The translations under genes and the position numbers were made by a program. From Tetragenococcus sp041859945 (GTDB taxonomy: Bacteria; Bacillota; Bacilli; Lactobacillales; Enterococcaceae): a DNA stretch of 64,000 nucleotides. How positions within the stretch are numbered: the first letter of the stretch is position 1; each line of letters starts with the position of its first letter. Positions 34,091 to 41,363 of this stretch are shown here, in pieces. Under the pieces are notes generated by a model. The model was given only the letters and a program-made list of their open reading frames with translations. It searched no databases and was not told where the DNA came from. The stretch is from assembly GCA_041859945.1 (NCBI GenBank), contig JBFLGC010000006.1, positions 1 to 64,000 of the forward strand, written 5' to 3'.

Positions 34091-34323
34091 AAAAGAAGCC
34101 TCCTTCGTTTTTTGGGCAACAAAAAAGCCGTCCCCTATTTTTAAGGACAGACTACTTAAAGGAAAACACCTTGCAAGCAGACTGACCCTCAAAAAAGCGT
34201 AAAAATCCCTTGGTCGAACCATGGAATTTTTACTTTTTTAGGACAGATCAATTGTTGTTCATCGCGAGGTCCTCGACTTCTTTCTTTTTTCTTTAGTTTA
34301 GCATTTGAGAACGCTTTTATCAA
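34091..34323 (-). promoter_or_regulatory. Promoter and attenuator-like leader of the ABC-F gene
   Basis: On the minus strand: -35 TTGATA and -10 TAAACT (34295-34323, 17-base spacer); then a 4-codon ORF, ATG AAC AAC AAT TGA, at 34248-34262 behind GAGG; then an intrinsic terminator with arms GTAAAAATTCCATGG/CCAAGGGATTTTTAC at 34199-34233 and a T6 run; then weaker hairpins to the gene. Drug-stalled ribosomes on such leaders are known to allow read-through for several ABC-F genes. Confidence 0.65.
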
Positions 34324-34353
34324 GTGATGAGATGCCAGCAAATACAAAGAAAG

Positions 34354-34387
34354 TTGACAAACGATGTAATTACACATATAATTACAT
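34354..34387 (+). promoter_or_regulatory. Promoter and palindromic operator of the second mazEF module
   Basis: -35 TTGACA, 17-base spacer, -10 TATAAT at 34377-34382. A 24-bp palindrome at 34364-34387 (ATGTAATTA, CACATA, TAATTACAT) covers spacer and -10. It matches the palindrome at 12571-12594 at 20 of 24 positions. Confidence 0.8.
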
Positions 34388-34402
34388 TAAGGAGGGATTA
34401 AC

Positions 34403-34639
34403 ATGACCGTTAAAACACGCAAACAAGGGAACTCACTTGTCATTACGATTCCCGCAGATTTCAAGATTCGAGAAAATAAAGAATATCAGCCGATGATTGA
34501 TGAAAATGGCATTCTCTCTTTCATACCTACTCGAAAAAATATTTATGAACAAGCTGCTGATTATGATTTCAAAAAAGCTTTTAAAGAAATGGGCTTGTCC
34601 GATAACGGAGAAATGGTAGGAAAAGAAAATGTTTGGTAA
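34403..34639 (+). CDS. MazE-like antitoxin (AbrB/SpoVT fold), second copy
   Basis: A 78-residue protein whose first part, MTVKTRKQGNSLVITIPADF, is close to the antitoxin at 12609 (K-x-R-K-Q-G-x-S-L-V-x-T-I-P shared). The rest differs, so the pair are paralogues and not a recent duplication. AAGGAGGG precedes the ATG. It overlaps the toxin by 11 bases. It should neutralise the toxin and repress the operon at the palindrome. Confidence 0.85.
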   Translation: MTVKTRKQGNSLVITIPADFKIRENKEYQPMIDENGILSFIPTRKNIYEQAADYDFKKAFKEMGLSDNGEMVGKENVW

Positions 34640-35000
34640 AAAAGATTTTCCTAGACAAGGAGATTTGATTTGGATCGACGCTGAACCACATGCCGGTCAC
34701 GAATATGGTGGACATGATGTAGAAGCTAAAAATATTCGTCGTCCCATGCTCGTTATCAGTTCTGATATCTATAATGAGCGCACTGGCATGATTGTCGGTT
34801 TTCCCATCACTTCCAATATTCCAGCAGGATTCCCAGCTGCTTTAAAGATAAGTGGCGCCAAGATTCATGGCTATGCGATCGTTAGTCACTTATTAGGCTA
34901 TGATTATGAAGCTCGAAATGGGCAAGTCACTGATCATATCAGTAAGTCCGTACTGACTGGCGCTTTAGCATCTGTGAAAGATATTTTTGGATTTTTTTAA
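34629..35000 (+). CDS. MazF/PemK-family mRNA interferase toxin, second copy
   Basis: A 123-residue toxin: FPRQGDLIWIDAEPHAGHEY, NIRRPMLVISSDIYNERTGM, VGFPITSNIPAGFP and HLLGYDYEARNGQ. It matches the first toxin in order of motifs (Q-G-x-I/L-x-W, N-I-R-R-P, P-I-T-S-N, L-G-Y-D) but differs in loops that set cleavage specificity. The gene is cut to the tightest spacing with the antitoxin. A terminator follows at once. Confidence 0.85.
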   Translation: MFGKKDFPRQGDLIWIDAEPHAGHEYGGHDVEAKNIRRPMLVISSDIYNERTGMIVGFPITSNIPAGFPAALKISGAKIHGYAIVSHLLGYDYEARNGQVTDHISKSVLTGALASVKDIFGFF

Positions 35001-35032
35001 AGTGGACCTACTTTTAGGATGCCACTTTTTTG
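34999..35032 (+). terminator. Terminator of the second mazEF module
   Basis: AAAGTGG and CCACTTT arms around an 18-base loop with T6 completing the right side. Confidence 0.65.
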
Positions 35033-35080
35033 TAAGCATTTCATGTGCGCTACTTTTCTAACACATCAAGGAGGATTCTT

Positions 35081-35686
35081 ATGTTACATATCCAGCTTAC
35101 CGGCGACAGCATTATGGCGCGCTTTGAGGGAAATACCGCTGAACCAATGATCAACACTTGTTTAAAAAACAAACTGGTAGCAGATGTGACGATAAGAAAC
35201 ACCGCCATTTCTGGGAACAATACGTTTGATATCTTAGCGCGGTTAGATAAAGACATCTTGTCGGTCACAACTAGCGACGCGATTTTCTTATTGATCGGTG
35301 GCAATGACCTCGCTTTACATAAGCAAGTCAGCCTGCCGCAATTTGAACAAAATCTCGGTGCCATCATCGAAGACTTGTTGACCAAATATCCTGCAAATAA
35401 CGTCTTTCTGATCACACCCCCTCCTGTCGACGAAGCCAAGCAAAAATACCGCAACAACGCCTTGATCGCAACTTATGTGACAACCATGGCTAAAGTGGCT
35501 GACTTTTATGGCTGTCCTTTTCTGAATCTCTATCAAACCTTTCTAGAAATCGGTCATTTACCCACGCTTATGCACGGGCTTCGTAATGATGGCGTGCATT
35601 TTGGCCTTGCTGGTTATAAACACTTAGCCGATCTGATCATAGGTGGTTTGGAAAGTGCCGGAATGATCGATTCTCAGCCAAGTTGA
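35081..35686 (+). CDS. SGNH/GDSL-type hydrolase
   Basis: A 201-residue esterase-like protein. Block I is TGDSIMARF (catalytic Ser), block III IGGNDLA (oxyanion Asn), block V DGVHFGLAGY (Asp and His). There is no signal peptide, so it is cytoplasmic. Substrate unknown: acyl esters of lipids or carbohydrates are usual for the family. I start it at MLHIQLTGDS behind AAGGAGG rather than at an in-frame start 12 codons upstream. Confidence 0.88.
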   Translation: MLHIQLTGDSIMARFEGNTAEPMINTCLKNKLVADVTIRNTAISGNNTFDILARLDKDILSVTTSDAIFLLIGGNDLALHKQVSLPQFEQNLGAIIEDLLTKYPANNVFLITPPPVDEAKQKYRNNALIATYVTTMAKVADFYGCPFLNLYQTFLEIGHLPTLMHGLRNDGVHFGLAGYKHLADLIIGGLESAGMIDSQPS

Positions 35687-35873
35687 TTGAAACTTGCAAA
35701 TAGGCGTTGCCTAGAGGAAACGATTGATTGACCTGGATTGGCAAAAAATACTGCTGGTCCTTTGGCTTTAATAGGATAGTGCTAAATAAGAAATTATTAT
35801 TTTTTGAAAGCTCTTACTAAAAGTGCTATAATTAAAATAACTTCACTAACAAAAAGCTTAGGAGAAGTGACTC

Positions 35874-36008
35874 ATGTAGCCAATAAGAGAGGATCGAATA
35901 GCCATTTCTATCGGCTTTATCACAAGTATTATCGTCCTTATTTTAACGCTCATTTTTGACGACATCGTTCTTAGCATTTTTGGGCTTGATGGCTCTTCCA
36001 ATGAGTAA
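35874..36008 (+). pseudogene. Small membrane protein gene with TAG at codon 2
   Basis: GGAGAAGTG is spaced correctly before ATG, but the next codon is TAG. The same frame then stays open for 42 codons: PIREDRIAISIGFITSIIVL, a hydrophobic helix, and DGSSNE before TAA. Either the gene is inactivated or translation starts elsewhere; no other start lies in frame near the ribosome binding site. Confidence 0.5.
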
Positions 36009-36081
36009 AAGGCTCGCAAAAAAATGGCACAAAGTAAAAAGCACCAATCAAAACAAATCCAACTTATAAGGAGTGTTTAAA

Positions 36082-36327
36082 ATGAAGCAGAAATCGATCA
36101 TCGCCCTCTCACTATCAGGAATCGTCTTTTTATTGAGTTTGTTTTATTTAGCTAGCAATTTTTTCGCGGTAAAATTTGCTGAACAAAGTAGCAATCGCTT
36201 CGTCTTGATCAAAAATATAGCGACCCATACAGCCTTATTTTTAGCTATCATCGCTTTGATCGGCGCCCTTATTTTTTTTAGCTTTTTTTCAAAAGCCAAG
36301 AAAGTAGCCCCTACTCATGAAGAATAA
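36082..36327 (+). CDS. Small membrane protein, two helices
   Basis: An 81-residue protein, MKQKSIIALSLSGIVFLLSL, with hydrophobic segments at about residues 6-27 and 46-68 and a basic tail KKVAPTHEE. ATAAGGAGTG lies before the ATG. Its end overlaps the start of the next (broken) gene by 11 bases. It belongs to a short run of membrane-protein genes of unknown role between the SGNH hydrolase and the kinase. Confidence 0.6.
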   Translation: MKQKSIIALSLSGIVFLLSLFYLASNFFAVKFAEQSSNRFVLIKNIATHTALFLAIIALIGALIFFSFFSKAKKVAPTHEE

Positions 36328-36706
36328 ATGGCGTACCAGTACGATTATTTTACTTGTGCTCCTTCTTGTGGGGGTGCTAGCATTTGATCACACGGTGAAA
36401 AAATACACGATAGTCCCACATGCGATCGGTTTTTTTCAGTAACGAAAAAAAAAACCAAATTTGCAGATGAGTTTCGATCAAGAAGGAAACTACATCGTCT
36501 ACATTAACGGCAGCGGCGAAAATAAGGAGACCGGAACTTATGCCAAATCAGATGGCGATGCTTATCTCTTGCATTCTGATACTGGTGCATCCGGCGTATT
36601 TGTGATCACTAGCCAAGTAGCCTATCTTTATCTGCCCGTTGTATCTGAACAACCGGTGGCAATGACCAAGATAGACGATATACCCACAAAAATCAACTCA
36701 AACTGA
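36317..36706 (+). pseudogene. Exported or anchored small protein interrupted by an in-frame TAA
   Basis: The first 41 codons are MKNKWRTSTIILLVLLLVGV with an anchor-like helix, then FDHTVKKYTIVPHAIGFFQ. TAA follows at 36439-36441, and the same frame continues through RKKKPNLQMSFDQEGNYIVY to IDDIPTKINSN. The second part looks like a beta-rich extracytoplasmic domain (GENKETGTYAKSDGDAYLL). One base change would restore 129 residues. An A10 tract follows the stop, so a sequence error is possible. No family recognised. Confidence 0.5.
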
Positions 36707-36729
36707 CGCTCTTTGGGCAAGTTTTTTTA

Positions 36730-36883
36730 TGGCTACCGGATTTAAAATCCAGTAGCCATTTATTTTTTTGTGGATACCGAAATCGAAATCCAATAGTCAT
36801 TTATTTTTTTGTGGACACCGAAATCGAAATCCAATAGTCATTTATTTTTTTGTGGATATCGAAATTGGAATTTAGTATCCATA
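36730..36883. repeat. Tandem array of terminator-like 41-bp units
   Basis: Units start at 36730, 36771, 36812 and 36853 (last one partial). Unit 1 is a good hairpin terminator: TGGCTACCGGATTT, AAATCCAGTAGCCA, then T7. Units 2 and 3 are nearly identical to each other but pair less well. Confidence 0.75.
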
Positions 36884-36924
36884 ATTCTCCTGAGTACTCA
36901 TTTATGCTCCTGATGTACTTAAAC

Positions 36925-36953
36925 AAAAAAGCCACGGTTTCTCGTGGCTTTTT
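36925..36953. terminator. Terminator of the deoxynucleoside kinase gene
   Basis: AAAAAGCCACG and CGTGGCTTTTT with a short loop; symmetric, so it could also stop plus-strand transcripts. Confidence 0.85.
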
Positions 36954-36954
36954 C

Positions 36955-37602
36955 CTATTCATAGGAATTGTTATTTAGTTCTTCTTGGATCAAAGAAAAA
37001 ACTTGTTGCCAGTCAGCGGCTTTGGCCACATCATAATTGCCAGCATCGATCCGCAACTTAGGTCCATAGTTGTAAGCATCAAACCAATTTCCATAGGCGT
37101 TATACAATTGTTTATAATAATCGATCAAGCCATTTTCTTGGGTCGGTTGTTCAAACGAACGTCCACGTTTTTTGATATTACCTAAAATATGGTCAAAGCT
37201 AGCATCCAGATAGATCATCAAATCAGGGGCTTTTTTCGGCATGGTATCCAATTCTTCCATCATATTAGCCAGTAGTTCTAGATAAATCTGGTATTCTTCT
37301 TGGCTGATATTACCATTTTCAGCATTTATTTGGGTAAACAAAGCATCCTCATAGATCGAGCGGTCCAAAACATTGTTTTGATCAAAAAAAGCCTCTTTGA
37401 TGCTCTTGAAACGTTTATTCAAAAAATAAATTTGCAGTGCAAAGCCATATTTATCAGGATCTTCATAATATTTGGTCAAAATAGGATTTTCATCCACGGC
37501 TTCATAAAATGGTTGGGTATGTAATTCTTGAGCTATTTTTGTCGTATAGGTAGTTTTGCCTACGCCGATCATTCCTGCAAGTACTATCACGATTGTGATC
37601 AA
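36955..37602 (-). CDS. Deoxynucleoside kinase (dAK/dGK family)
   Basis: A 215-residue P-loop kinase that phosphorylates deoxynucleosides for salvage. Walker A is LAGMIGVGKTTYTTKIAQEL; the substrate motif is EAVDENPILTKYYEDPDKYG; the catalytic DRS motif is NVLDRSIYEDALF; the lid is NIKKRGRSFEQ. Length and motifs fit the bacterial deoxyadenosine/deoxyguanosine kinases. The promoter region contains a 14-bp palindrome. It is a single gene. Confidence 0.9.
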   Translation of the reverse strand: MITIVIVLAGMIGVGKTTYTTKIAQELHTQPFYEAVDENPILTKYYEDPDKYGFALQIYFLNKRFKSIKEAFFDQNNVLDRSIYEDALFTQINAENGNISQEEYQIYLELLANMMEELDTMPKKAPDLMIYLDASFDHILGNIKKRGRSFEQPTQENGLIDYYKQLYNAYGNWFDAYNYGPKLRIDAGNYDVAKAADWQQVFSLIQEELNNNSYE

Positions 37603-37655
37603 CTCCCTTGATTTATTAAGAAAACGCTATATATGGTGCTTGGTAACAAATCAAA

Positions 37656-37669
37656 TACTATATATAGTA
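37656..37669. promoter_or_regulatory. 14-bp palindrome upstream of the deoxynucleoside kinase
   Basis: TACTATATATAGTA, about 55 bases before the start. TTGACT lies next to it on the minus strand, so it probably overlaps the promoter. Confidence 0.4.
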
Positions 37670-37715
37670 AGTCAACGGATTAAATTTTACTACAAAAGGA
37701 GAGCAAGGTAAAGAG

Positions 37716-37757
37716 AAAAAACGTTAGATGCCTCGATTCTAGCCCCTAACGTTTTTT
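37716..37757. terminator. Terminator of the ZIP transporter gene
   Basis: AAAAAACGTTAG and CTAACGTTTTTT, 18-base loop; symmetric. Confidence 0.8.
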
Positions 37758-37762
37758 CCTTT

Positions 37763-38575
37763 TTAACCTAAAGCCACATCCAAAATCATCATGATCACAA
37801 AACCAGCCATGGTTCCAAATACACCAAAGTGGCGGTCTGAAGACAGTTGGGCTTCAGGTATCAATTCTTCCACGACTACATAAATCATTGCCCCGGCCGC
37901 AAAAGCCAAAGCATAAGGTAACAAAGCCGTCATCCGAGCGACCAAAATGGCGCCAATGACACCGGCAATAGGCTCCACTATCCCAGAGGCTTGCCCATAG
38001 AAAAAAGCTTTACTGCGACTAAGTCCCTCTTGTTGCAAAGGGATCGAAACAGCCGCACCTTCTGGAAAGTTTTGGATCCCGATCCCGATCGCTACCGAAA
38101 GTGCGGCTAAGACTGCGGCCCGCGGATTCTCACTATGAGCCGCAGCTCCAAAGGCGACCCCGACTGCTAACCCCTCTGGAATATTGTGCAAGGTGATCGA
38201 AAAGACCAACAAGACGGTCCGTTTCAAATGGGTCGGGATCCCTTCTCTTTCGTGATCCGGTTCAAAGTGCATGTGCGGAATCGTTTTATCGGCAATATAA
38301 AGAAAAACACCGCCCACACCAAAGCCGATACTAACGACTAACCAAGGGATACTGCCATTTTCAGCCGCTCGTTCGATGGCCGGATCTAACAATGACCAAA
38401 AACTTGCTGCGATCATGACGCCTGACGCAAAACCTAGCATGGTACTTAAGACATTTTTATTAATGCTTTTAAATAGAAAAACCAGCGCCGCACCTAATGC
38501 GGTCATCGAATAAGTAAAGGCTGTACCTGCTAAAGCTTGCTGCCAAGGATTCAAACTTACTAACCAATCCACCAT
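37763..38575 (-). CDS. ZIP family metal transporter
   Basis: A 270-residue membrane protein of the ZIP (SLC39/ZupT) family, importing Zn2+ or other divalent metals. Eight helices are expected. The metal site is in TM4, ITLHNIPEGLAVGVAFGAA, and TM5, GIGIQNFPEGAAVSIPL. A His/Glu-containing loop, PHMHFEPDHEREG, lies between TM3 and TM4. The start used is the third of three nearby in-frame ATGs, eight bases after GGAGG. No Zur or MntR box was recognised. Confidence 0.9.
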   Translation of the reverse strand: MVDWLVSLNPWQQALAGTAFTYSMTALGAALVFLFKSINKNVLSTMLGFASGVMIAASFWSLLDPAIERAAENGSIPWLVVSIGFGVGGVFLYIADKTIPHMHFEPDHEREGIPTHLKRTVLLVFSITLHNIPEGLAVGVAFGAAAHSENPRAAVLAALSVAIGIGIQNFPEGAAVSIPLQQEGLSRSKAFFYGQASGIVEPIAGVIGAILVARMTALLPYALAFAAGAMIYVVVEELIPEAQLSSDRHFGVFGTMAGFVIMMILDVALG

Positions 38576-38689
38576 TTTCATAACCTCCATTCTCTTTCAT
38601 TTCTTATTTTAAGGGAGACCGAAAAATAAAGCAATTAAATCATTGAATTTGGTGCAAATTTTTTCAAAAAGGTACTGGGCCCTCTCTTT

Positions 38690-38724
38690 TCACCTAGGTA
38701 CTACCTAGTTTTTACCTAGGTAAA
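38690..38724. repeat. CCTAGG palindrome cluster
   Basis: TCACCTAGGTACTACCTAG followed by TTTTTACCTAGGTAAA: two and a half copies of the ACCTAGGTA palindrome. Similar hairpins occur at 7999-8019 and 24830-24854. Apart from this and the promoter given next, I see nothing in 38576-38891. Confidence 0.5.
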
Positions 38725-38816
38725 GGCAAAACGAGTCATGTTCAGCCATAATTGCTAGATCCTAGGTCATTTTTCAGCAAACAACTCCCAATTTCTACTA
38801 AAAAAGGCGCTTCCTC

Positions 38817-38845
38817 TTGTAACTTAAGTATTTCCTCGTTATAAT
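38817..38845 (+). promoter_or_regulatory. Promoter of the plus-strand ABC-F gene
   Basis: -35 TTGTAA, 17-base spacer, -10 TATAAT, about 47 bases before the TTG start. Confidence 0.65.
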
Positions 38846-38891
38846 GCAAAGAGGTCGCTTGCGACGAATAACATTAAAGTGAGGACAAAAA

Positions 38892-40517
38892 TTGATTACT
38901 GTTACGGATGTGAGTCTGCATTTTTCAGACCGCAAATTATTTGATGATGTAAATATAAAATTTACGCCAGGTAACTGTTATGGCTTGATCGGAGCAAATG
39001 GTGCCGGCAAATCGACTTTTCTAAAAATTTTATCTGGTGAAATCGAACCAGCCACAGGTACCGTTACGCTAGGTCCTGATGAACGCTTGGCCGTCTTAAA
39101 GCAAAACCACTACGACTACGAAGACTATCCTGTGATCGATACGGTGATCATGGGCCACAAACGTTTATATGAAGTGATGCAAGAAAAAGATGCAATCTAC
39201 ATGAAAGCTGATTTTAGCGAGGCAGACGGCATCCGCGCCGCTGAATTAGAAGGGGAATTTGCTGAACTCAATGGTTGGGAAGCCGAACCAGAAGCAGCCG
39301 TCTTACTGCAAGGTTTAAATATCCCAGAAGAACTCCACCATCAGAAAATGAGTGAGCTGGCAGCGGGCCAAAAAGTCAAAGTCCTGTTAGCGCAAGCCTT
39401 GTTTGGCAAACCAGACGTCTTACTGCTTGATGAACCGACGAATGGCTTAGACATTGCCTCGATCGCTTGGTTGGAAGAGTTTTTGATCGATTTTGAAAAC
39501 ACCGTCATCGTGGTCTCTCATGACCGCCATTTCTTGAACAAAGTTTGCACACATATGGCCGATCTAGACTATGGCAAAATCAAGATCTACGTGGGGAACT
39601 ACGATTTTTGGTTGGAATCTAGCCAATTAGCCACAAAATTACAAGCACAATCCAATGCTAAAAAAGAAGAACAAATCAAGGAATTAGAAGCTTTTATTGC
39701 TCGTTTCAGCGCCAATGCTTCTAAATCCAAGCAAGCCACATCGCGCAAGAAAATGTTGGATAAAATCACGCTCGATGATATCCAACCTTCCTCACGACGC
39801 TACCCTTTTGTTGGTTTTTCACCAGCTCGTGAAATCGGCAATGATTTGTTGCAAGTGGAAAATGTCAGCATGAAACTCGATGGGAAGAAAATCTTGGACA
39901 ATATTTCCTTCACTTTGAAAAAAGATGATAAAGTCGCTTTTTTAGCTAAAAATGACATCGCCACGACCACACTTTTCAAGATCATTATGGGTGAATTGAT
40001 CCCTGATTCAGGTTCCGTACGGTGGGGCGTGACCACAACGCAAGCCTATCTACCTCAAGATACCACCGCCGAATTTTCTAGTAGCTTGTCGATTTTGGAT
40101 TGGTTGCGCCAATACGCCTCCAAGGAAGAAGATGACGATACTTTCTTACGTAGTTTCTTAGGACGTATGCTTTTTACAGGTGAAGAAGTGAAAAAATCAG
40201 TCAATGTGCTGTCCGGTGGTGAAAAGGTCCGCTGCATGTTATCAAAAATCATGCTGTCTAAAGCCAATGTGCTCGTTTTAGACGATCCGACCAACCACTT
40301 GGACCTCGAATCAATCACTGCCTTAAATGATGGCCTGATTGCCTACAAAGGCTCACTTTTGTTTACTTCTCATGATCATCAATTCATCCAAACGATCGCC
40401 AACCGGATCATCGTCGTCTCTGATAAAGGCGTCGTCGATCGGGCGGAAACCACTTATGATGAATTCTTGGAAAATGAAAATTTACAAGCTCAAGTTGAAA
40501 AATTATATCAAGCCTAA
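38892..40517 (+). CDS. ABC-F family ATPase (YkpA/YbiT-like)
   Basis: A 541-residue twin-ATPase translation factor. NBD1: LIGANGAGKSTFLKILSG and VLLLDEPTNGLDI; NBD2: FLAKNDIATTTLFKII (a degenerate Walker A lacking the G-x-G-K-S/T pattern), signature VLSGGEKVRCML and VLVLDDPTNHLD. The linker and the IYVGNYDFWLESSQ text match the YbiT/YkpA branch, thought to help ribosomes with difficult peptides, rather than the resistance branch. The start is TTG, behind GAGGA; MITVTDVSLHF is the expected N-terminus. Confidence 0.88.
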   Translation: MITVTDVSLHFSDRKLFDDVNIKFTPGNCYGLIGANGAGKSTFLKILSGEIEPATGTVTLGPDERLAVLKQNHYDYEDYPVIDTVIMGHKRLYEVMQEKDAIYMKADFSEADGIRAAELEGEFAELNGWEAEPEAAVLLQGLNIPEELHHQKMSELAAGQKVKVLLAQALFGKPDVLLLDEPTNGLDIASIAWLEEFLIDFENTVIVVSHDRHFLNKVCTHMADLDYGKIKIYVGNYDFWLESSQLATKLQAQSNAKKEEQIKELEAFIARFSANASKSKQATSRKKMLDKITLDDIQPSSRRYPFVGFSPAREIGNDLLQVENVSMKLDGKKILDNISFTLKKDDKVAFLAKNDIATTTLFKIIMGELIPDSGSVRWGVTTTQAYLPQDTTAEFSSSLSILDWLRQYASKEEDDDTFLRSFLGRMLFTGEEVKKSVNVLSGGEKVRCMLSKIMLSKANVLVLDDPTNHLDLESITALNDGLIAYKGSLLFTSHDHQFIQTIANRIIVVSDKGVVDRAETTYDEFLENENLQAQVEKLYQA

Positions 40518-40520
40518 CCA

Positions 40521-40568
40521 AAAAACAGCCCCTTACTCGATTTTCATCAAGTGAGCGGGCTGTTTTTT
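40521..40568. terminator. Bidirectional terminator after the ABC-F gene
   Basis: AAAAACAGCCC and GGGCTGTTTTT with an inner CTTACTCG/AAGTGAGC pairing. It overlaps the end of the facing ArsD-like gene. Confidence 0.8.
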
Positions 40569-40879
40569 TGGAGGGTAATGCCAATTTCAAGCAAAGCACT
40601 CAGTTCATGCAAACTCAATAGTCGCTTGGAGACAAAGATCTTACCATTGACTTTGACGAGCGGTAGACAAGATAAGTCTTCTTTTTGCAACAGACTTAGG
40701 ACATCTGTGTCATTTAAAAAAGGAATGATACTCTGATCCATAACGTATAATTGCGTTTCTAGCACTGCTTTTTCCTTTTTTTGGTAAAACTCTTTTAAAG
40801 CTGAATTCTCATGAATAGCAGTAAAGCCCGCCAATTCATCAGAATCTTGGTCTTTGAGCATAAAATATTCTATTCTCAT
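40547..40879 (-). CDS. ArsD-like protein without the N-terminal cysteine pair
   Basis: A 110-residue protein whose second half, DTDVLSLLQKEDLSCLPLVK then VNGKIFVSKRLLSLHEL, fits the ArsD fold (thioredoxin-like; D-x-x-V-x-x-L-L-x-x-x-G-x-x-x-L-P-L-x-x-V-D-G). Real ArsD carries metalloids to the ArsA ATPase through an N-terminal CC pair; here the start is MRIEYFMLKDQD with none, and no arsA or arsB is nearby. It probably has another role. GGGGAGG precedes the ATG; an upstream extension is rejected. Confidence 0.55.
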   Translation of the reverse strand: MRIEYFMLKDQDSDELAGFTAIHENSALKEFYQKKEKAVLETQLYVMDQSIIPFLNDTDVLSLLQKEDLSCLPLVKVNGKIFVSKRLLSLHELSALLEIGITLQKNSPLT

Positions 40880-41000
40880 GGATTTACCTCCCCCTGTTGA
40901 ACAAAAAACCTGGATTGTCTTTTTTATCTTTTTATTATACACTACTTTTAATTAAAGCGTTATCTTAGCACTGATACTTTAGGAGATCTCTTAGAATAGA

Positions 41001-41336
41001 ATGAAAAGAAAATTGGTGTTCTTTTTTGCTAGTCTTTTGATCGTTTTAGGTGGAACTTATCTCTATCAAATTCCTTACAAAAAATATAAAGCCGGACAAA
41101 AATTATATGTGCTATTAAGAGAAGAAAAAATAGCCAAAGATGAGATCCACATTGACGCTATCATTAAAGACATAAAAAGTGCCCGGGGAGGATATGGTAT
41201 CTACTTTAATGTAGATGGAAGTTCGTTAAATTATAACTATGATTATTCCTTTAAACATGATGATTGGATAAAAGTTTACATAGGGAAAAATAATGGTATA
41301 TCCATCCCTACTGAACGAATCATTTTTGATGAATAA
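41001..41336 (+). CDS. DUF3139-like exported or anchored protein
   Basis: A 111-residue protein with an N-terminal helix, KLVFFFASLLIVLGGTYLY, followed by an extracytoplasmic domain (KYKAGQKLYVLLREEKI, DEIHIDAIIKDIKSARGG). The layout resembles the DUF3139 family of small enterococcal and staphylococcal proteins, function unknown. The ribosome binding site GGAGATCTCTTAGAAT is spaced long. It is a single gene converging with degV. Confidence 0.55.
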   Translation: MKRKLVFFFASLLIVLGGTYLYQIPYKKYKAGQKLYVLLREEKIAKDEIHIDAIIKDIKSARGGYGIYFNVDGSSLNYNYDYSFKHDDWIKVYIGKNNGISIPTERIIFDE

Positions 41337-41337
41337 A

Positions 41338-41363
41338 ACAGTCAGGAATCTTTTCCTGACTGT
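41338..41363. terminator. Bidirectional terminator between the DUF3139-like gene and degV
   Basis: ACAGTCAGGAA, TCTT, TTCCTGACTGT: perfect 11-bp arms. Confidence 0.8.

Noticed and set aside
40880..40942. N-terminal extension of the ArsD-like gene containing CSTGG
   Set aside because: It looked like the ArsD cysteine motif, but these codons are formed by the ribosome binding site GGGGAGG, and the good ATG lies after it.
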